Assembly: GCF_030757795.1 (NCBI RefSeq)
Contig: NZ_JAUQWH010000059.1
Location: forward strand, 1-47,437
DNA: 47,437 nt
Direction of reading: 5' to 3'
Origin: Actinoplanes oryzae
GTDB taxonomy: Bacteria > Actinomycetota > Actinomycetes > Mycobacteriales > Micromonosporaceae
How positions within the stretch are numbered: position 1 is the first letter of the stretch; each line of letters opens with the position of its first letter. Below the pieces are notes generated by a model. That model had not been told where the DNA came from and did no database searches. It saw nothing but the letters and a program-made list of their open reading frames with translations. Below are positions 32,450 through 41,795 of this stretch, piece by piece. The translations under genes were made by a program, and so were the position numbers.

Positions 32450-33708
32450 CGCCGCTGGGCTCCTTCGACCGGCGCCTCCATCGTGGGCGAGACGTAGAGC
32501 AGCTTGTTCGGCGACCGGTTCAGGTTGTCGGCCCGCAGGAGCCCGGTCGTGGCGATGCCGGTGAGCGTCGCCGCGACCTGTGCCGGGGTGGCCTGCGGTT
32601 GCAGGGCGAGCAGCAGCGCGGCGGCCCCGGCCACGTGTGGTGCGGCCATGGAGGTTCCGGTCATCAGCTTGGTGGCCCGGTCGGTCTTGTTGTTCGCCGA
32701 CAGGATGTTCTGCCCGGGAGCGAACAGGTCGAGGCAGGTGCCGTAGTTGGAGCCGTAGATCGCGCTCCCCCAGTTGGTGCCGCGCTCGTAGACGGAGTTG
32801 CTGGCGCCGACCGTGATGGCCGCGGGCACGTCCGCCGGGCTGTAGTTGCAGGCGTCCGAGTTGTCGTTGCCCGCCGAGATCGTGTAGGTGACGCCGGACG
32901 CGATCGATGCCGACACCGCCGCGTCCAGGGTCGCCGACTTCCCGCCGCCCAGGCTCATGTTGGCGACCGCCGGCTTCACCGCGTTCTGCGTCACCCAGTC
33001 GACGCCGGCGATGATCTGGCTGGTCACCCCGACCGCCGAGCAGTCGAAGACGCGGACCGCCACCAGGGTCGCCCGGCTCGCCAGGCCCGTCGTGGCGCCA
33101 CCGATGGTCCCGGCCACGTGGGTGCCGTGCCCGTCGGCGTCGCAGTCCTGGCCGTTCCAGCCGTCGCCGATCGCGTCGAAGCCCACCGAGGCCCGGCCGC
33201 CGAACTCCACGTGGCTGGTGCGGATGCCCGTGTCCAGGACGTACGCGTGCACGCCCGTCCCGGCCGAGTCGGGGAAGCTGTAGATGTCGTCCAGCACGGT
33301 GGAGCGTTGGTCCACCATGTCGAGGTTCCACAACGGGTAGTAGCGCGCGTCGTCGAGACGCATCACGGTGTCCGCCTCGACCCGGGCTACGCGGGGATCC
33401 GCGGCCAGCCGGGCAGCCTCGTCGGCGCTACCGGAGAGCACGAAGCCCCGCAGCGCGGAGCCGCGGTAGGTGTACGTGACCCGTCCGCCGTACCGGTCGG
33501 TGAGGGCATCGGCGCTCGGCGGCGCCGTCAGCCCCGCGACCGGCGTCAGGGTGACGATGTAGCGCCCGGGCACGACGGTGGCCCCGGCCGGCACGGTGAC
33601 CGGCCCCCGAGCGGGCGCCGCGTGTGCCGTCCCGGCCCCGGCGACCAGCGTCGCCGCGGTGGCCAGGACGGCCGCGGCGACCCGCCCGTACGTCCTGTTC
33701 TCTCGCAT
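32446..33708 (-). CDS. Secreted subtilisin-like serine protease (S8), with I9 propeptide
   Basis: 420 residues with ribosome site GGGGGAGG 4-5 nt upstream. Sec signal peptide (1-31), inhibitor I9 propeptide (about 48-116, RYIVTLTPVAG...ARVEADTV), then the S8 catalytic domain with D159 (VLDTGI), H194 (DGHGTHVAG) and S353 (GTSMAAP). The oxyanion Asn lies in SAGNDNSDAC. It resembles the proteinase K/aqualysin branch. It follows the SUFU immunity candidate by 25 bp and overlaps the DyP gene, so it is probably made with the Rhs toxin; a role in processing the secreted Rhs protein is possible but unproven. Confidence 0.93.
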   Translation of the reverse strand: MRENRTYGRVAAAVLATAATLVAGAGTAHAAPARGPVTVPAGATVVPGRYIVTLTPVAGLTAPPSADALTDRYGGRVTYTYRGSALRGFVLSGSADEAARLAADPRVARVEADTVMRLDDARYYPLWNLDMVDQRSTVLDDIYSFPDSAGTGVHAYVLDTGIRTSHVEFGGRASVGFDAIGDGWNGQDCDADGHGTHVAGTIGGATTGLASRATLVAVRVFDCSAVGVTSQIIAGVDWVTQNAVKPAVANMSLGGGKSATLDAAVSASIASGVTYTISAGNDNSDACNYSPADVPAAITVGASNSVYERGTNWGSAIYGSNYGTCLDLFAPGQNILSANNKTDRATKLMTGTSMAAPHVAGAAALLLALQPQATPAQVAATLTGIATTGLLRADNLNRSPNKLLYVSPTMEAPVEGAQRR

Positions 33709-33733
33709 GGATCCTCCCCCGTGAGGCCGGCGC

Positions 33734-34297
33734 TCAGCCGGCGTCGTGGAACGTGGAGACGCGACGCGGATCCCACATGGGCACGTCCTTCTCCTCCATC
33801 CGGTCCCACAGCGCATCGGTGCCGTGGGCGCGGAAGTAGTCGAGTTCGTCGGTGAACAGCGGCACCGCCGTCAGCACCCGCACGTGCAGACCGTCGACCT
33901 CGATCTGCGGCACGATCGGGTCACCGCTCAGCAGCACGAAGAAGCCGGTGAAGTCGTAACCGGGGATCACCGGCTCGCCGTAGCGCCACGTGTTGCCGTG
34001 CACCAGAGGCACGCCGGTGAACTGGGGCATCAGCCCCAGCCACGCCAGGGACTGCGCGACCTCGTCGACCTCGGGCAGCAGGCCTAGGTAGAACTCCAGC
34101 CGGTATTCGTCCTTGTAGTCCGGTTGCAGCAGATCGCTGATGCCGGCGGTCAAGTAGAGCGTTACCTCACCGGTGGCCGGCGAAGGCGCGTACTTGAGCA
34201 CCGAGACCGGCAGGCCGTTCTGCTCGAAGCGCATCTCGGCTTCCGGCTCACCCAGGAGATCGGCGTACGCCGCCCGCACGCGCTGTGATGTCGTCAT
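33734..34297 (-). CDS. Suppressor-of-fused (SUFU) domain protein, likely immunity protein to the Rhs nuclease
   Basis: 187 residues, cytoplasmic. The sequence fits bacterial SUFU-like proteins: LYLTAGISDLLQPDYKDEYRLEFYLGL (family strand TxGxS...), QFTGVPLVHGNTWRYGEPVIPGYDFTGFFVLL and LLSGDPIVPQIEVDGLHVRVLTAVPLFTDELDYFRAHGTDALWDRM. SUFU domains are an established immunity class in bacterial polymorphic toxin systems. The ATG at 34297 overlaps the TGA of the Rhs gene (ATGA), the expected toxin-immunity arrangement. Pairing with the HNH tip is inference from position. Confidence 0.85.
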   Translation of the reverse strand: MTTSQRVRAAYADLLGEPEAEMRFEQNGLPVSVLKYAPSPATGEVTLYLTAGISDLLQPDYKDEYRLEFYLGLLPEVDEVAQSLAWLGLMPQFTGVPLVHGNTWRYGEPVIPGYDFTGFFVLLSGDPIVPQIEVDGLHVRVLTAVPLFTDELDYFRAHGTDALWDRMEEKDVPMWDPRRVSTFHDAG

Positions 34298-37200
34298 TGT
34301 TTCGGTGCTCCTCCGAACGGCCACGGTTTCCCGGCCGGCCACGCCGGCGGCCAGTATTCTCCCGGACCGGTACCGATCGGCCGATCCTGCTTGGCCGAGT
34401 TGCACGGCCCGCAGGCGCCGGTGGTGTTCGTCGGATCGTTGACCCGCCCGGAGCGGGTGTCCCGGGTGTTCACGTGACCGCCCCGCGCCCAGTCGTACTT
34501 CTGCGGGTTGTTGACGTGCTCGTAGTCGGTCGATTTGCTCGCACCGCAGTACGGGCACATGGGCGACCGCTTGAGCGCGTCATCACGCACGCTCCTCGTG
34601 GGCCGCTTGTAATGCCTGCGCGCGTACGGCGGGGTGAGGCTGATCGGCTTGGTGCCCATCGGGTCGATCAGGGCGGTCGGCCGGTTGGCCGCGTACTCGT
34701 GCAGGTTGACCCCGCCGTCCGGGCCGAGCGGGTCCTCGCTCGCGAAGCGTTGCAGAGCCGGGCTGTAGTAGCGCTGCCGGTAGAAGTACAGCCCGGTGGC
34801 GTCGTCCTCGCGCCCGGTGAACCGGAGGGCGTTGCCCCCGTCGTCCCCGGTGACCGTCGTGGTCCCGAACGGCTGGTACGCGTAGGACGCCCCGGCCCCG
34901 GCGGCGTCCACCAGGCCGATCACGCTGCCGATCGCGTCGGTCTGATAGCGCTTCACGGTGCCGTTGACGTCCCGGGTCAGGTAGCCGTCGAGGCCCGCGC
35001 TGAGCGTCGTGGCGGTCACCGTGCCGTTCACCATCTCCTGCACGGGGTTCTGACCGTCGTACAGGAAGGTGGTGGTCTTGCCGTTGACCGTGCGGGTCAG
35101 GCGCCGGCCGTCGGTCGCGTAGCCGAAGGTGGCGGTCAGGCCGTCGCGCGAGAGCCCGGACAGCTGGTCCCGGTCGTTCCATGTGTACGTCGTCGTGCCG
35201 TCCGACTCGAGGTTGCCGTTCTTGTCATAGCTGACGTCGGCGGCGCCGAGCGTGTCGAGCCGGTTCGCGGCGTCGTACGTCGCGGGTCCGAACGCGTCCG
35301 GCAGCTGCTGCCGCGAGTACGTACCGGTGGTCAGGACCGGCAGGCCCGAGCCGTCGTACTGGTAACCGAGGTCGCCGAGCGTGGTGGTGTTCACCTTGTA
35401 CGTGATCGACTTGACCTCGCCGGCGTCGGTCCACCCGTACGTCTGGCTGACCCCGGTAGTGGCCGGGGTGCCGACCCGTTCCGGGCGGCCCACCACGTCC
35501 CGGCTGACCGTCGTGACCGCTGTGCCGCCCTGCTGTACCTCCTGCAGGTCGCCGTTCGCGTCGTACACGTGCCGGATCGCGGGCTTCCCCGGAAGCGTCA
35601 TCGTGCGGTCGCGGACCGTGGGACTGTACGCGTACGACACCGTGCCGCCGGCGGTCGTCTCCTTGGTGACCCGGTTGAGACCGTCGTAGTCGACGCTGCT
35701 CGGGCCGGCCACCGGGTCGGCGACCGAGCGCAGCCGATCGCCGAGGTCGTAGGTGAAGGCGATGGTGGCGGACCCGGTCGTGCTCGTGACGGTGCGGTCG
35801 AGCTCGTCGTACGTCTCCGTGGTGGTGACGCCGGTACGGGTGGTCCGCGTACGCGGGTTGCCGTTCTCGTCGTAGGCGAACGTCTCCTTCTCGCCCAGGG
35901 CGTCCTGCTCCCACTCGACGCGGTCCATGGTGTCGTAGCTGGTGATCGTCCGGCCGCCGCGCGGGTCCTCGACCGACTTCCGGTTGCCGTTCTCGTCGTA
36001 CGCGATCCGGGTGGTCAGGCCGAGCGGGTCGGTGGTCGTGAGGACCTGGCCCGCCGCGTCGTACGTCGTATCGGTGCGCGCACCCCGCGCGTCGGTCTCG
36101 GTCACCGGACGGCCGATCGCGTCGAACCCGGTCGTCGTCACCCGGCCGGTCTCGTCGGTGGTCCGCACCGGGTCGGCGCCCTGGTAGTCGGTGCGGAAGA
36201 CCTTGTTCGCCGGGTCGGTCATCGTCGTGATCAGACCGCTGCCGTCCACGCCGACCAGCGTCTTGCGCTTCATGGCGTCGGTGACCGACTTGAGCGCCCC
36301 GCGCGTGTCCGGCTCGTAGATCGTCTCCTTGCCGTACGAGTCGGTGAACTTGGTCAGCTCGGAGTGCGGCCCGGCGAAGTCGAACTTCTCGGTCCGCGCG
36401 TCGGCCGTCCCGGCGAGCACGGTGGTCTGGGTGACCTGTCCCTTGGCGTTGTAGATCCACGTCGTCCTGCGGCCCAGGGCATCCGTCGTCGCGGCCTTGC
36501 GTACCCCGGACGCGTCGTAGTCGTAGTGGAACGTCTGCGCCTTGTCCGTCCCGTACGCCTTGGTGTCGTCCACCATGAAACCGTTGGCGTTGAAGGTGAT
36601 GCGGCGCACGTGGCCGCGCGGATCGGTCACCCGGGTCTCGGTCACCGCGGTCCCGGACAACGTGTAGTCGAACGCCGTGACGGTGTCGTCGGCTGCCTTC
36701 TGCGTCTTGACCCGGCCGGCCGCGTCGTACTCCATGCGCAGGTAGGTGATGCGGCGCGGGTCGGTGATCGTGGCCATCCGGCCCTGGGCGTCGTACGTGT
36801 AGGTGGTGATCCCGCCCCTGGCGTCCTTGACCTCGACCAGGTGCCCGGTGGCGTCGTACTTGTAGGCGACCTTGCGGCCGATGTTGTCCTCGACGGCGCT
36901 CACCCGGGGCGGGTTCGTGGAGCTGTAGGTCAGCTTGATCCACCGGCCGTTCGGCGAGGTGATCTGGGTGACCGGGCCGTTCGGCCGCAGGATGCCGTCG
37001 GTGCCGGGCGGCGCGGTGGCCCGGCTGATCGTCGTGATGTTGCCGTACTTGTCCCGGATCGACTGCAGCGGCGCCTCGTTGCCGAGCACCAGGACCGTGC
37101 CGTCGACCAGGGAGACGTCCCAGCCGTCCCCGTTCCACTTGACGGTCGCGCCGTCGTAGATCGTCGGCGTCGGGTCGGCGAGGTACTCCGCCCCGACGAA

Positions 37201-40200
37201 GTCCGTGCCCGGCGACGTGCGGTGGAAGTGCACCTTGGCGCCGTCCGGCTGGACCAGGTCGAACTGCTGGAAGTCGAAGCTGCCGATGACGCCCGGCGTC
37301 CACGGGAACAGCCCGTAGTTGAAGTTGGTGCCCACACCGAACGGCCGCATGTCGGTGTCGCCCTGCTGATAGGTGCGGCTGATGCTGATCGGCATGACGT
37401 CGTCCACGACCAGATCCGTGGTGGTGTCCACGAAGAGGCCGGTGGCCGGGTCGACCGGGTCGTTGATGTGCGTGCCCGGCTTGGGGGCCCACAGCGCCGG
37501 GTTGAGCCCGGGCACCGCGGTCATCGCACCGGTCAGCCGGTAGAACCGGACGCCGGGGTCGGGCACGATCTGCTTGCCGTCCTTCGACACCCGGCCGAGC
37601 CCGTAGATGTGCCAGCCCTTGCCGTCCGGGTCGTAGTTCCAGAACTGGGTCCGGGTGCCGGGCGGCTCGTGCGTGTAGTTCGGGTAGACGATCGTCGCGC
37701 CCTGCGGGAACAGCACCCCGCCGCCGGGCTGGACGGTGAAGTAGACCGGCACCTTCGTGGGCGGCAGCGGGAACGGCGGCCGGTCGATCGGGATGGCGGT
37801 CAGGCTCAGCTCGGTGGCGACCTTGCCGTCGGCGTCGCGGATCGTGGTGCCGGCCGGGATGCGCACCTCGAGGCCCGGGATTGCCCTGGTGGTCAGGACC
37901 GTCTCCCGCACGGTCGGACTGGGCACCGTCACGGTGTTCGCCTTGTCCAGCTCGGGCAGGAAGACGGTGTAGGGCAGGATCAGCATCGCGTCGCGGGTGA
38001 TGTCCACGCCGATGTCGAACACGCCGTACTCGTGGCCGCCGTGCGCGGCGGACCGGCCGTCGACCCGCAGCGAGACGTGCCCGGCGGGCAGCCCGGTCAG
38101 CGCGAAGCGGCCCTGCGCATCGGTGGTGGCCTTGCGCCCCGCCGCCGTCACGCTCACGTGGGCCAGCGGCTTGTCGGCGGTGTCCAGCACCTTGCCGACC
38201 ACGCCCGTGACACCGACCGGGAACTGCAGCGCCCGCTCGCGTACGGGCACCGGCTGACCGTGGGTCGTCCAGTCCTGGCCGTCCAGGTTCTTGGCGTCGG
38301 GTTTCCACCCGGAGTCCGCGCAGCCGGCGGGACGCTGCGGCGCGGCCGGGGCCACCCGCTCCCCGGGCGCCCGCTCTCCGGCGCCGAACGACACAGTCCC
38401 GGCCGGGCCGATTCGCACCTCGGCCGGTGTCGCGCACGCCGGCGGCTCCGCGGTGCGCGGGGCAGCGAGCTTGCGCTGCGCCTTGTCCGCGGCGAGCGGC
38501 GTACTGTGCCGCTTGATCTGCGCGGTGATGGTGCCGGTGGAGCCGAGGCTGGGGTCGAAGACCATGGTGTACGCGCCGGCGGCCAGCGAGGGCAGCTGTG
38601 TGCGCACGTAATACAGCCAGGAGTGCCGCAGCACGACCGTGCCGGCGGAGTTGTAGATGGTGATGTAGGCGCCGAGCTCCGCCGAGCCGAGCTGCACGTC
38701 CAGCACGTCGCCGGCGACCGCGGTGAACGAAATTTTCCCGTTCTGCCCGGGCCGGGTGAACGTCATCGGCAGCGCGGCCCCGTCGGTCACCGCGGTGCCG
38801 CCGTCGACCTCGTTGGACAGGAAGAGCTGCAGGTCGCCGTACAGCTCGGGCTGCGAGGCGTTGGTCAGCTCGAACCGGTAGGTGCCGGCCACCGGCAACG
38901 GCGGCAGATCCTGGCCGACCGGCATGTGCACGACGCCGAAGAAGTCGAGCTGCGTGTTGTCCGGCTTGTAGACCTTGAGGTTCCACCAGAGCAGCTTCTC
39001 GCTGAGCCCGGCGAGCGTCAGCCGCTGCCCCGCCGTGCCGGTGAAGGTGCCGACGATGCGACGGCCGGGCAGCGTCACGGACACCGCGGTGGCCGGCGCG
39101 TTCGGGGTGAGCGCTCCGGTGTCGATCGGCTCGACCGCCGCCACGGACAGGGTGCCGGTGCCGGCCGTCTCCGGGTCGACCTTGATCCGGTACTTGCCGG
39201 TGGACGGCAGGGCGGCGTAGTCGATCGTGCGGCCGCTGCTGATGCGGATGCCGTCGGGCCGGTAGAGCTGCAGGTTCACCTCGCCCATCAGCCTGCGGTC
39301 CAGCGTGCTGAGATACAGGGGCTTGCCGGCGGTGCCGTTGTAGTCCAGCCAGATGTCGCGCCCCGGCCGGTCGACGGTGAGTGCCTTCTTGGTGTTGACC
39401 GGGATGGCACCGGCCTCCGTGGGCGTGGAGAGCCAGACCTTCAGGCTGCCGACCGCCTGCCAGCCGGTGATGAAGAGGTTGTGGGTGCCGGCCTTGCGGA
39501 CGGCGGGCATGTCCCGCGTCTCCGCCCAGCCGGTGTCCAGCAGCACCTGGACGTCGTCCGGCTCCCCGATGATGCCCGAGGGGTACGCGGGCCGGTCGCT
39601 GACGGCCAGCGTGTTGTCGGTGTAGCCGAGCTGCAGCGTCTGGCCGACCGTGCCGGCGTAGGGCAACCGGACCGACTGGCCCGGGCGCTGGATGGTGACC
39701 GGCACGGCGGCGCCGTTCGCCGTCATCGTCGCGCCGGTGATGACCGAGGACAACCAGATCCGGCCGAAACCCAGCTCGGTCGCGCCGAAGCCGACGTTCA
39801 CCTTGAAGGTGCCGGTCTGCTTGGCGTGGTAGACCATGGTCGGCGTGTACTGGCTGAGGCGCGCCTGCCAGGTGAAGACCGAGTTGTCGGGGGCGGTCAG
39901 CTTGACCACGTAGGTGTTGCCGGGCTGGTCGATGTCGGTGAGACCGAAGCTGATCCAGTCGCCCGTGGTCGCCGTGAACGAGTACTGCTTGGTCTGCCCG
40001 GCGGCGGTGATCTGGAACGGGACGCCGGAGCCGTCCTTGGTGAGCGTGCCGCCGGAGAGGGTGCTGGTCGCGGTCACCTTGACGGCACCGGCCGCGTCGT
40101 CGTTCGGGTCGATGACGATGGCGTAGGTGCCGGTGGTGACGAACGGGGGCAGGTCCTGCACCAGCGTGCCACCCGCGAAGACGTTGAGCGGGTCGCCGTT

Positions 40201-41211
40201 GTTCTTGGCGAAGTCGCCGCCGTACGGGGTGTAGAGCCGCAGCGCCGAGCGGACCGGGATGGTGTTGCCCTCGAACCTCAGGCTCGCCTGTTCCCCGCTG
40301 ACCCCGTCGATGAGCAGCAGCGCCGACTTGCCCGCGGCGATCGTCGCCGTCACCGTCGGCTTGCCCACGCCCACCCGGCCGGCGTAGGCCAGGTTGCCGA
40401 TCGCATAGCCCGGCGGCGCGACCAGGAAGTCGCCGGCGCTGGTCGCCGTGCCCGCCGGGGTGCGCACCGAGACCTTGCCGGAGCCCGCGGTGACCGGCAC
40501 CCGGACGACCAAGCTGGTCGGCGTGGCGGACTGCACCTGCGCGACGGTCCGCTGGAAGGTCACCACGTTGCGGGCCGGGTCGGTGTCGAAGCCGGTGCCG
40601 GTGATGGTGACGAGGTCGTTGCGGTTGCCCCGGTCCGCCGACAGCGCGGTGACGGTGGGCGGCGGGGCCGCCGCCTCGATCCGGAAGTTGCGGGGGCTGC
40701 GCGCACTCTTGGCACCGACGGTCACCTGCACCGCACCGTCACTGACCCCGGCCGGCACGGTGACGGTCAGCCGGGTCGCGGTCGCCGCGGTGACAGTGGC
40801 GGCGATGCCGTCGACGGTCACGGTATTGCCGGCCGGCGTCGTCGCGAAGCCGGTGCCGCTGATCTCGACCTTGGTGCCGGCCGGCCCGCGCGCCGGGACG
40901 ACAGCGAAGACGCCGACGTCACCGGTGGCGATCCGGTCGACGGACAGCACGTTGCCCGCGTCGTCGTAGCGGTAGGTCGCCGCACCGGTCGCCTTGTCCA
41001 CCACACCGGCGAGCTGGCCGCTCGCGTCGTAGAAGTTCTCCCGCGGGCCGGCGGGCGCGGGAGCGGCGGCCCGCGCCGGCAGCTCCGCCGGGGGCACGGT
41101 CCCGGCGGCGGGTGCCGCGGCGGCCGGGCCGGTGAGCAGCGTGGCCAGCACGACCGGAACGGTCGGTGCGACCAGGGAAAAGCGCATGCGGATGCGCCAC
41201 GACACAGCCAT
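34294..41211 (-). CDS. Secreted Rhs polymorphic toxin with C-terminal HNH-type nuclease domain
   Basis: 2305 residues. Start chosen at ATG 41211 (MAVSWRIRMRFSLVAP), with GGGGGA upstream; it gives a Sec signal (VPVVLATLLTGPAAAAP). Order: an isolated Rhs-like repeat (about 58-95), two IPT/TIG domains (about 105-185 and 190-254), repeated beta-sandwich modules (about 270-960), a carboxypeptidase-regulatory-like module (about 1000-1060), DUF6531-like start of the shell (DPVDPATGLFVDTTTDL, about 1250), YD repeats (about 1370-2100), the Rhs core ending RFASEDPLGPDGG...IDPMG, and a 120-residue tip. The tip has CPYC, DYEH and CGPCNSAK, an HNH-type Zn/nuclease pattern. The shell should enclose the tip until release. 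Classic contact-dependent delivery is not obvious; Sec export is suggested. Confidence 0.92.
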   Translation of the reverse strand: MAVSWRIRMRFSLVAPTVPVVLATLLTGPAAAAPAAGTVPPAELPARAAAPAPAGPRENFYDASGQLAGVVDKATGAATYRYDDAGNVLSVDRIATGDVGVFAVVPARGPAGTKVEISGTGFATTPAGNTVTVDGIAATVTAATATRLTVTVPAGVSDGAVQVTVGAKSARSPRNFRIEAAAPPPTVTALSADRGNRNDLVTITGTGFDTDPARNVVTFQRTVAQVQSATPTSLVVRVPVTAGSGKVSVRTPAGTATSAGDFLVAPPGYAIGNLAYAGRVGVGKPTVTATIAAGKSALLLIDGVSGEQASLRFEGNTIPVRSALRLYTPYGGDFAKNNGDPLNVFAGGTLVQDLPPFVTTGTYAIVIDPNDDAAGAVKVTATSTLSGGTLTKDGSGVPFQITAAGQTKQYSFTATTGDWISFGLTDIDQPGNTYVVKLTAPDNSVFTWQARLSQYTPTMVYHAKQTGTFKVNVGFGATELGFGRIWLSSVITGATMTANGAAVPVTIQRPGQSVRLPYAGTVGQTLQLGYTDNTLAVSDRPAYPSGIIGEPDDVQVLLDTGWAETRDMPAVRKAGTHNLFITGWQAVGSLKVWLSTPTEAGAIPVNTKKALTVDRPGRDIWLDYNGTAGKPLYLSTLDRRLMGEVNLQLYRPDGIRISSGRTIDYAALPSTGKYRIKVDPETAGTGTLSVAAVEPIDTGALTPNAPATAVSVTLPGRRIVGTFTGTAGQRLTLAGLSEKLLWWNLKVYKPDNTQLDFFGVVHMPVGQDLPPLPVAGTYRFELTNASQPELYGDLQLFLSNEVDGGTAVTDGAALPMTFTRPGQNGKISFTAVAGDVLDVQLGSAELGAYITIYNSAGTVVLRHSWLYYVRTQLPSLAAGAYTMVFDPSLGSTGTITAQIKRHSTPLAADKAQRKLAAPRTAEPPACATPAEVRIGPAGTVSFGAGERAPGERVAPAAPQRPAGCADSGWKPDAKNLDGQDWTTHGQPVPVRERALQFPVGVTGVVGKVLDTADKPLAHVSVTAAGRKATTDAQGRFALTGLPAGHVSLRVDGRSAAHGGHEYGVFDIGVDITRDAMLILPYTVFLPELDKANTVTVPSPTVRETVLTTRAIPGLEVRIPAGTTIRDADGKVATELSLTAIPIDRPPFPLPPTKVPVYFTVQPGGGVLFPQGATIVYPNYTHEPPGTRTQFWNYDPDGKGWHIYGLGRVSKDGKQIVPDPGVRFYRLTGAMTAVPGLNPALWAPKPGTHINDPVDPATGLFVDTTTDLVVDDVMPISISRTYQQGDTDMRPFGVGTNFNYGLFPWTPGVIGSFDFQQFDLVQPDGAKVHFHRTSPGTDFVGAEYLADPTPTIYDGATVKWNGDGWDVSLVDGTVLVLGNEAPLQSIRDKYGNITTISRATAPPGTDGILRPNGPVTQITSPNGRWIKLTYSSTNPPRVSAVEDNIGRKVAYKYDATGHLVEVKDARGGITTYTYDAQGRMATITDPRRITYLRMEYDAAGRVKTQKAADDTVTAFDYTLSGTAVTETRVTDPRGHVRRITFNANGFMVDDTKAYGTDKAQTFHYDYDASGVRKAATTDALGRRTTWIYNAKGQVTQTTVLAGTADARTEKFDFAGPHSELTKFTDSYGKETIYEPDTRGALKSVTDAMKRKTLVGVDGSGLITTMTDPANKVFRTDYQGADPVRTTDETGRVTTTGFDAIGRPVTETDARGARTDTTYDAAGQVLTTTDPLGLTTRIAYDENGNRKSVEDPRGGRTITSYDTMDRVEWEQDALGEKETFAYDENGNPRTRTTRTGVTTTETYDELDRTVTSTTGSATIAFTYDLGDRLRSVADPVAGPSSVDYDGLNRVTKETTAGGTVSYAYSPTVRDRTMTLPGKPAIRHVYDANGDLQEVQQGGTAVTTVSRDVVGRPERVGTPATTGVSQTYGWTDAGEVKSITYKVNTTTLGDLGYQYDGSGLPVLTTGTYSRQQLPDAFGPATYDAANRLDTLGAADVSYDKNGNLESDGTTTYTWNDRDQLSGLSRDGLTATFGYATDGRRLTRTVNGKTTTFLYDGQNPVQEMVNGTVTATTLSAGLDGYLTRDVNGTVKRYQTDAIGSVIGLVDAAGAGASYAYQPFGTTTVTGDDGGNALRFTGREDDATGLYFYRQRYYSPALQRFASEDPLGPDGGVNLHEYAANRPTALIDPMGTKPISLTPPYARRHYKRPTRSVRDDALKRSPMCPYCGASKSTDYEHVNNPQKYDWARGGHVNTRDTRSGRVNDPTNTTGACGPCNSAKQDRPIGTGPGEYWPPAWPAGKPWPFGGAPKQ

Positions 41212-41396
41212 TGGGTCCCCCGTGAACCAAGCGACGGCGATCGACAGTCCCCGATGGATGGACGACCCCCGAGGACGAGCGGGACGACCGTAACCGCTGG
41301 ACAGCGGAGCGCGATACCCCGACATACCGGCCATATCACCACGATGGCCGAATGAGCTGCGGAAACTGTCCAGAAACTTCAAGACAGTGACCTTCG

Positions 41397-41427
41397 TCGA
41401 CGTGTGCTATCGATGATCTGCTATATG
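41397..41427 (+). promoter_or_regulatory. Candidate promoter for a leaderless lipoprotein transcript
   Basis: TCGACG (41397-41402) resembles a -35 box and TATATG (41422-41427) a -10 box, 19 bp apart. Only 8 bp separate the -10 box from the GTG at 41436, so a transcript would start at or very near the start codon. Box quality is moderate. Confidence 0.35.
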
Positions 41428-41435
41428 CTGCCGCC

Positions 41436-41729
41436 GTGTCCGCACTCACCCGACCTCTGGCCGGCCTCACGCTCGCCGCCCTGACGGCATTCGCCCTGAC
41501 CGCCTGCTCGGAGGAAGGTCCCACCCGCGAGGCCGTCGCCGGCAAGATCCGCACCGACCCCCGGATGGCGGACACCCCCGCCGTGGTCGTCGACTGCCTC
41601 ACCGACTGGTACATGGACTCGGCCACCCCGGACCAGCGGCGCGCCTTCGTCGCCAACGAGCCCGGCGACCCCGTGGCGGCCACCCCGCCGGACGACACCA
41701 TGCTGGCCTGTCTCAAGCTCGCCGGCTGA
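41436..41729 (+). CDS. Small lipoprotein of unknown function
   Basis: 97 residues from GTG. The signal has a lipobox LTAC (LTAFALTACSEEG), so the product should be lipid-anchored outside the membrane. The mature part is about 70 residues, acidic, with a Cys pair (VDCLTDW and MLACLKLAG) that could form one disulfide; TREAVAGKIRTDPRMADTPA looks helical. No family recognised. No ribosome site precedes the GTG, consistent with a leaderless message. It is divergent from the Rhs gene across 224 bp, with its 3' end next to tandem hairpins. Confidence 0.7.
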   Translation: MSALTRPLAGLTLAALTAFALTACSEEGPTREAVAGKIRTDPRMADTPAVVVDCLTDWYMDSATPDQRRAFVANEPGDPVAATPPDDTMLACLKLAG

Positions 41730-41743
41730 CCGCGCGGCCGGCG

Positions 41744-41795
41744 CCCGGCGCGTCCCGCCGGGCCTCAGGGCCCGGCGCGTCCCGCCGGGCCTCAG
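41744..41795. terminator. Two tandem copies of a terminator-like hairpin unit
   Basis: A 25-bp unit is repeated at 41744-41768 and 41771-41795, a period of 27 bp. Each copy holds a perfect 7-bp stem CCCGGCG/CGCCGGG around CGTCC. They lie between the convergent lipoprotein and kinase genes, and the second copy covers the kinase stop codon (41792-41794). A bidirectional terminator is likely. Confidence 0.6.

Noticed and set aside
34285..41355. Long open frame on the plus strand opposite the Rhs gene
   Set aside because: Its Arg/Gly/Val-rich translation has no domain, and it mirrors the codon bias of the Rhs gene, which has clear domains, signal peptide and ribosome site.
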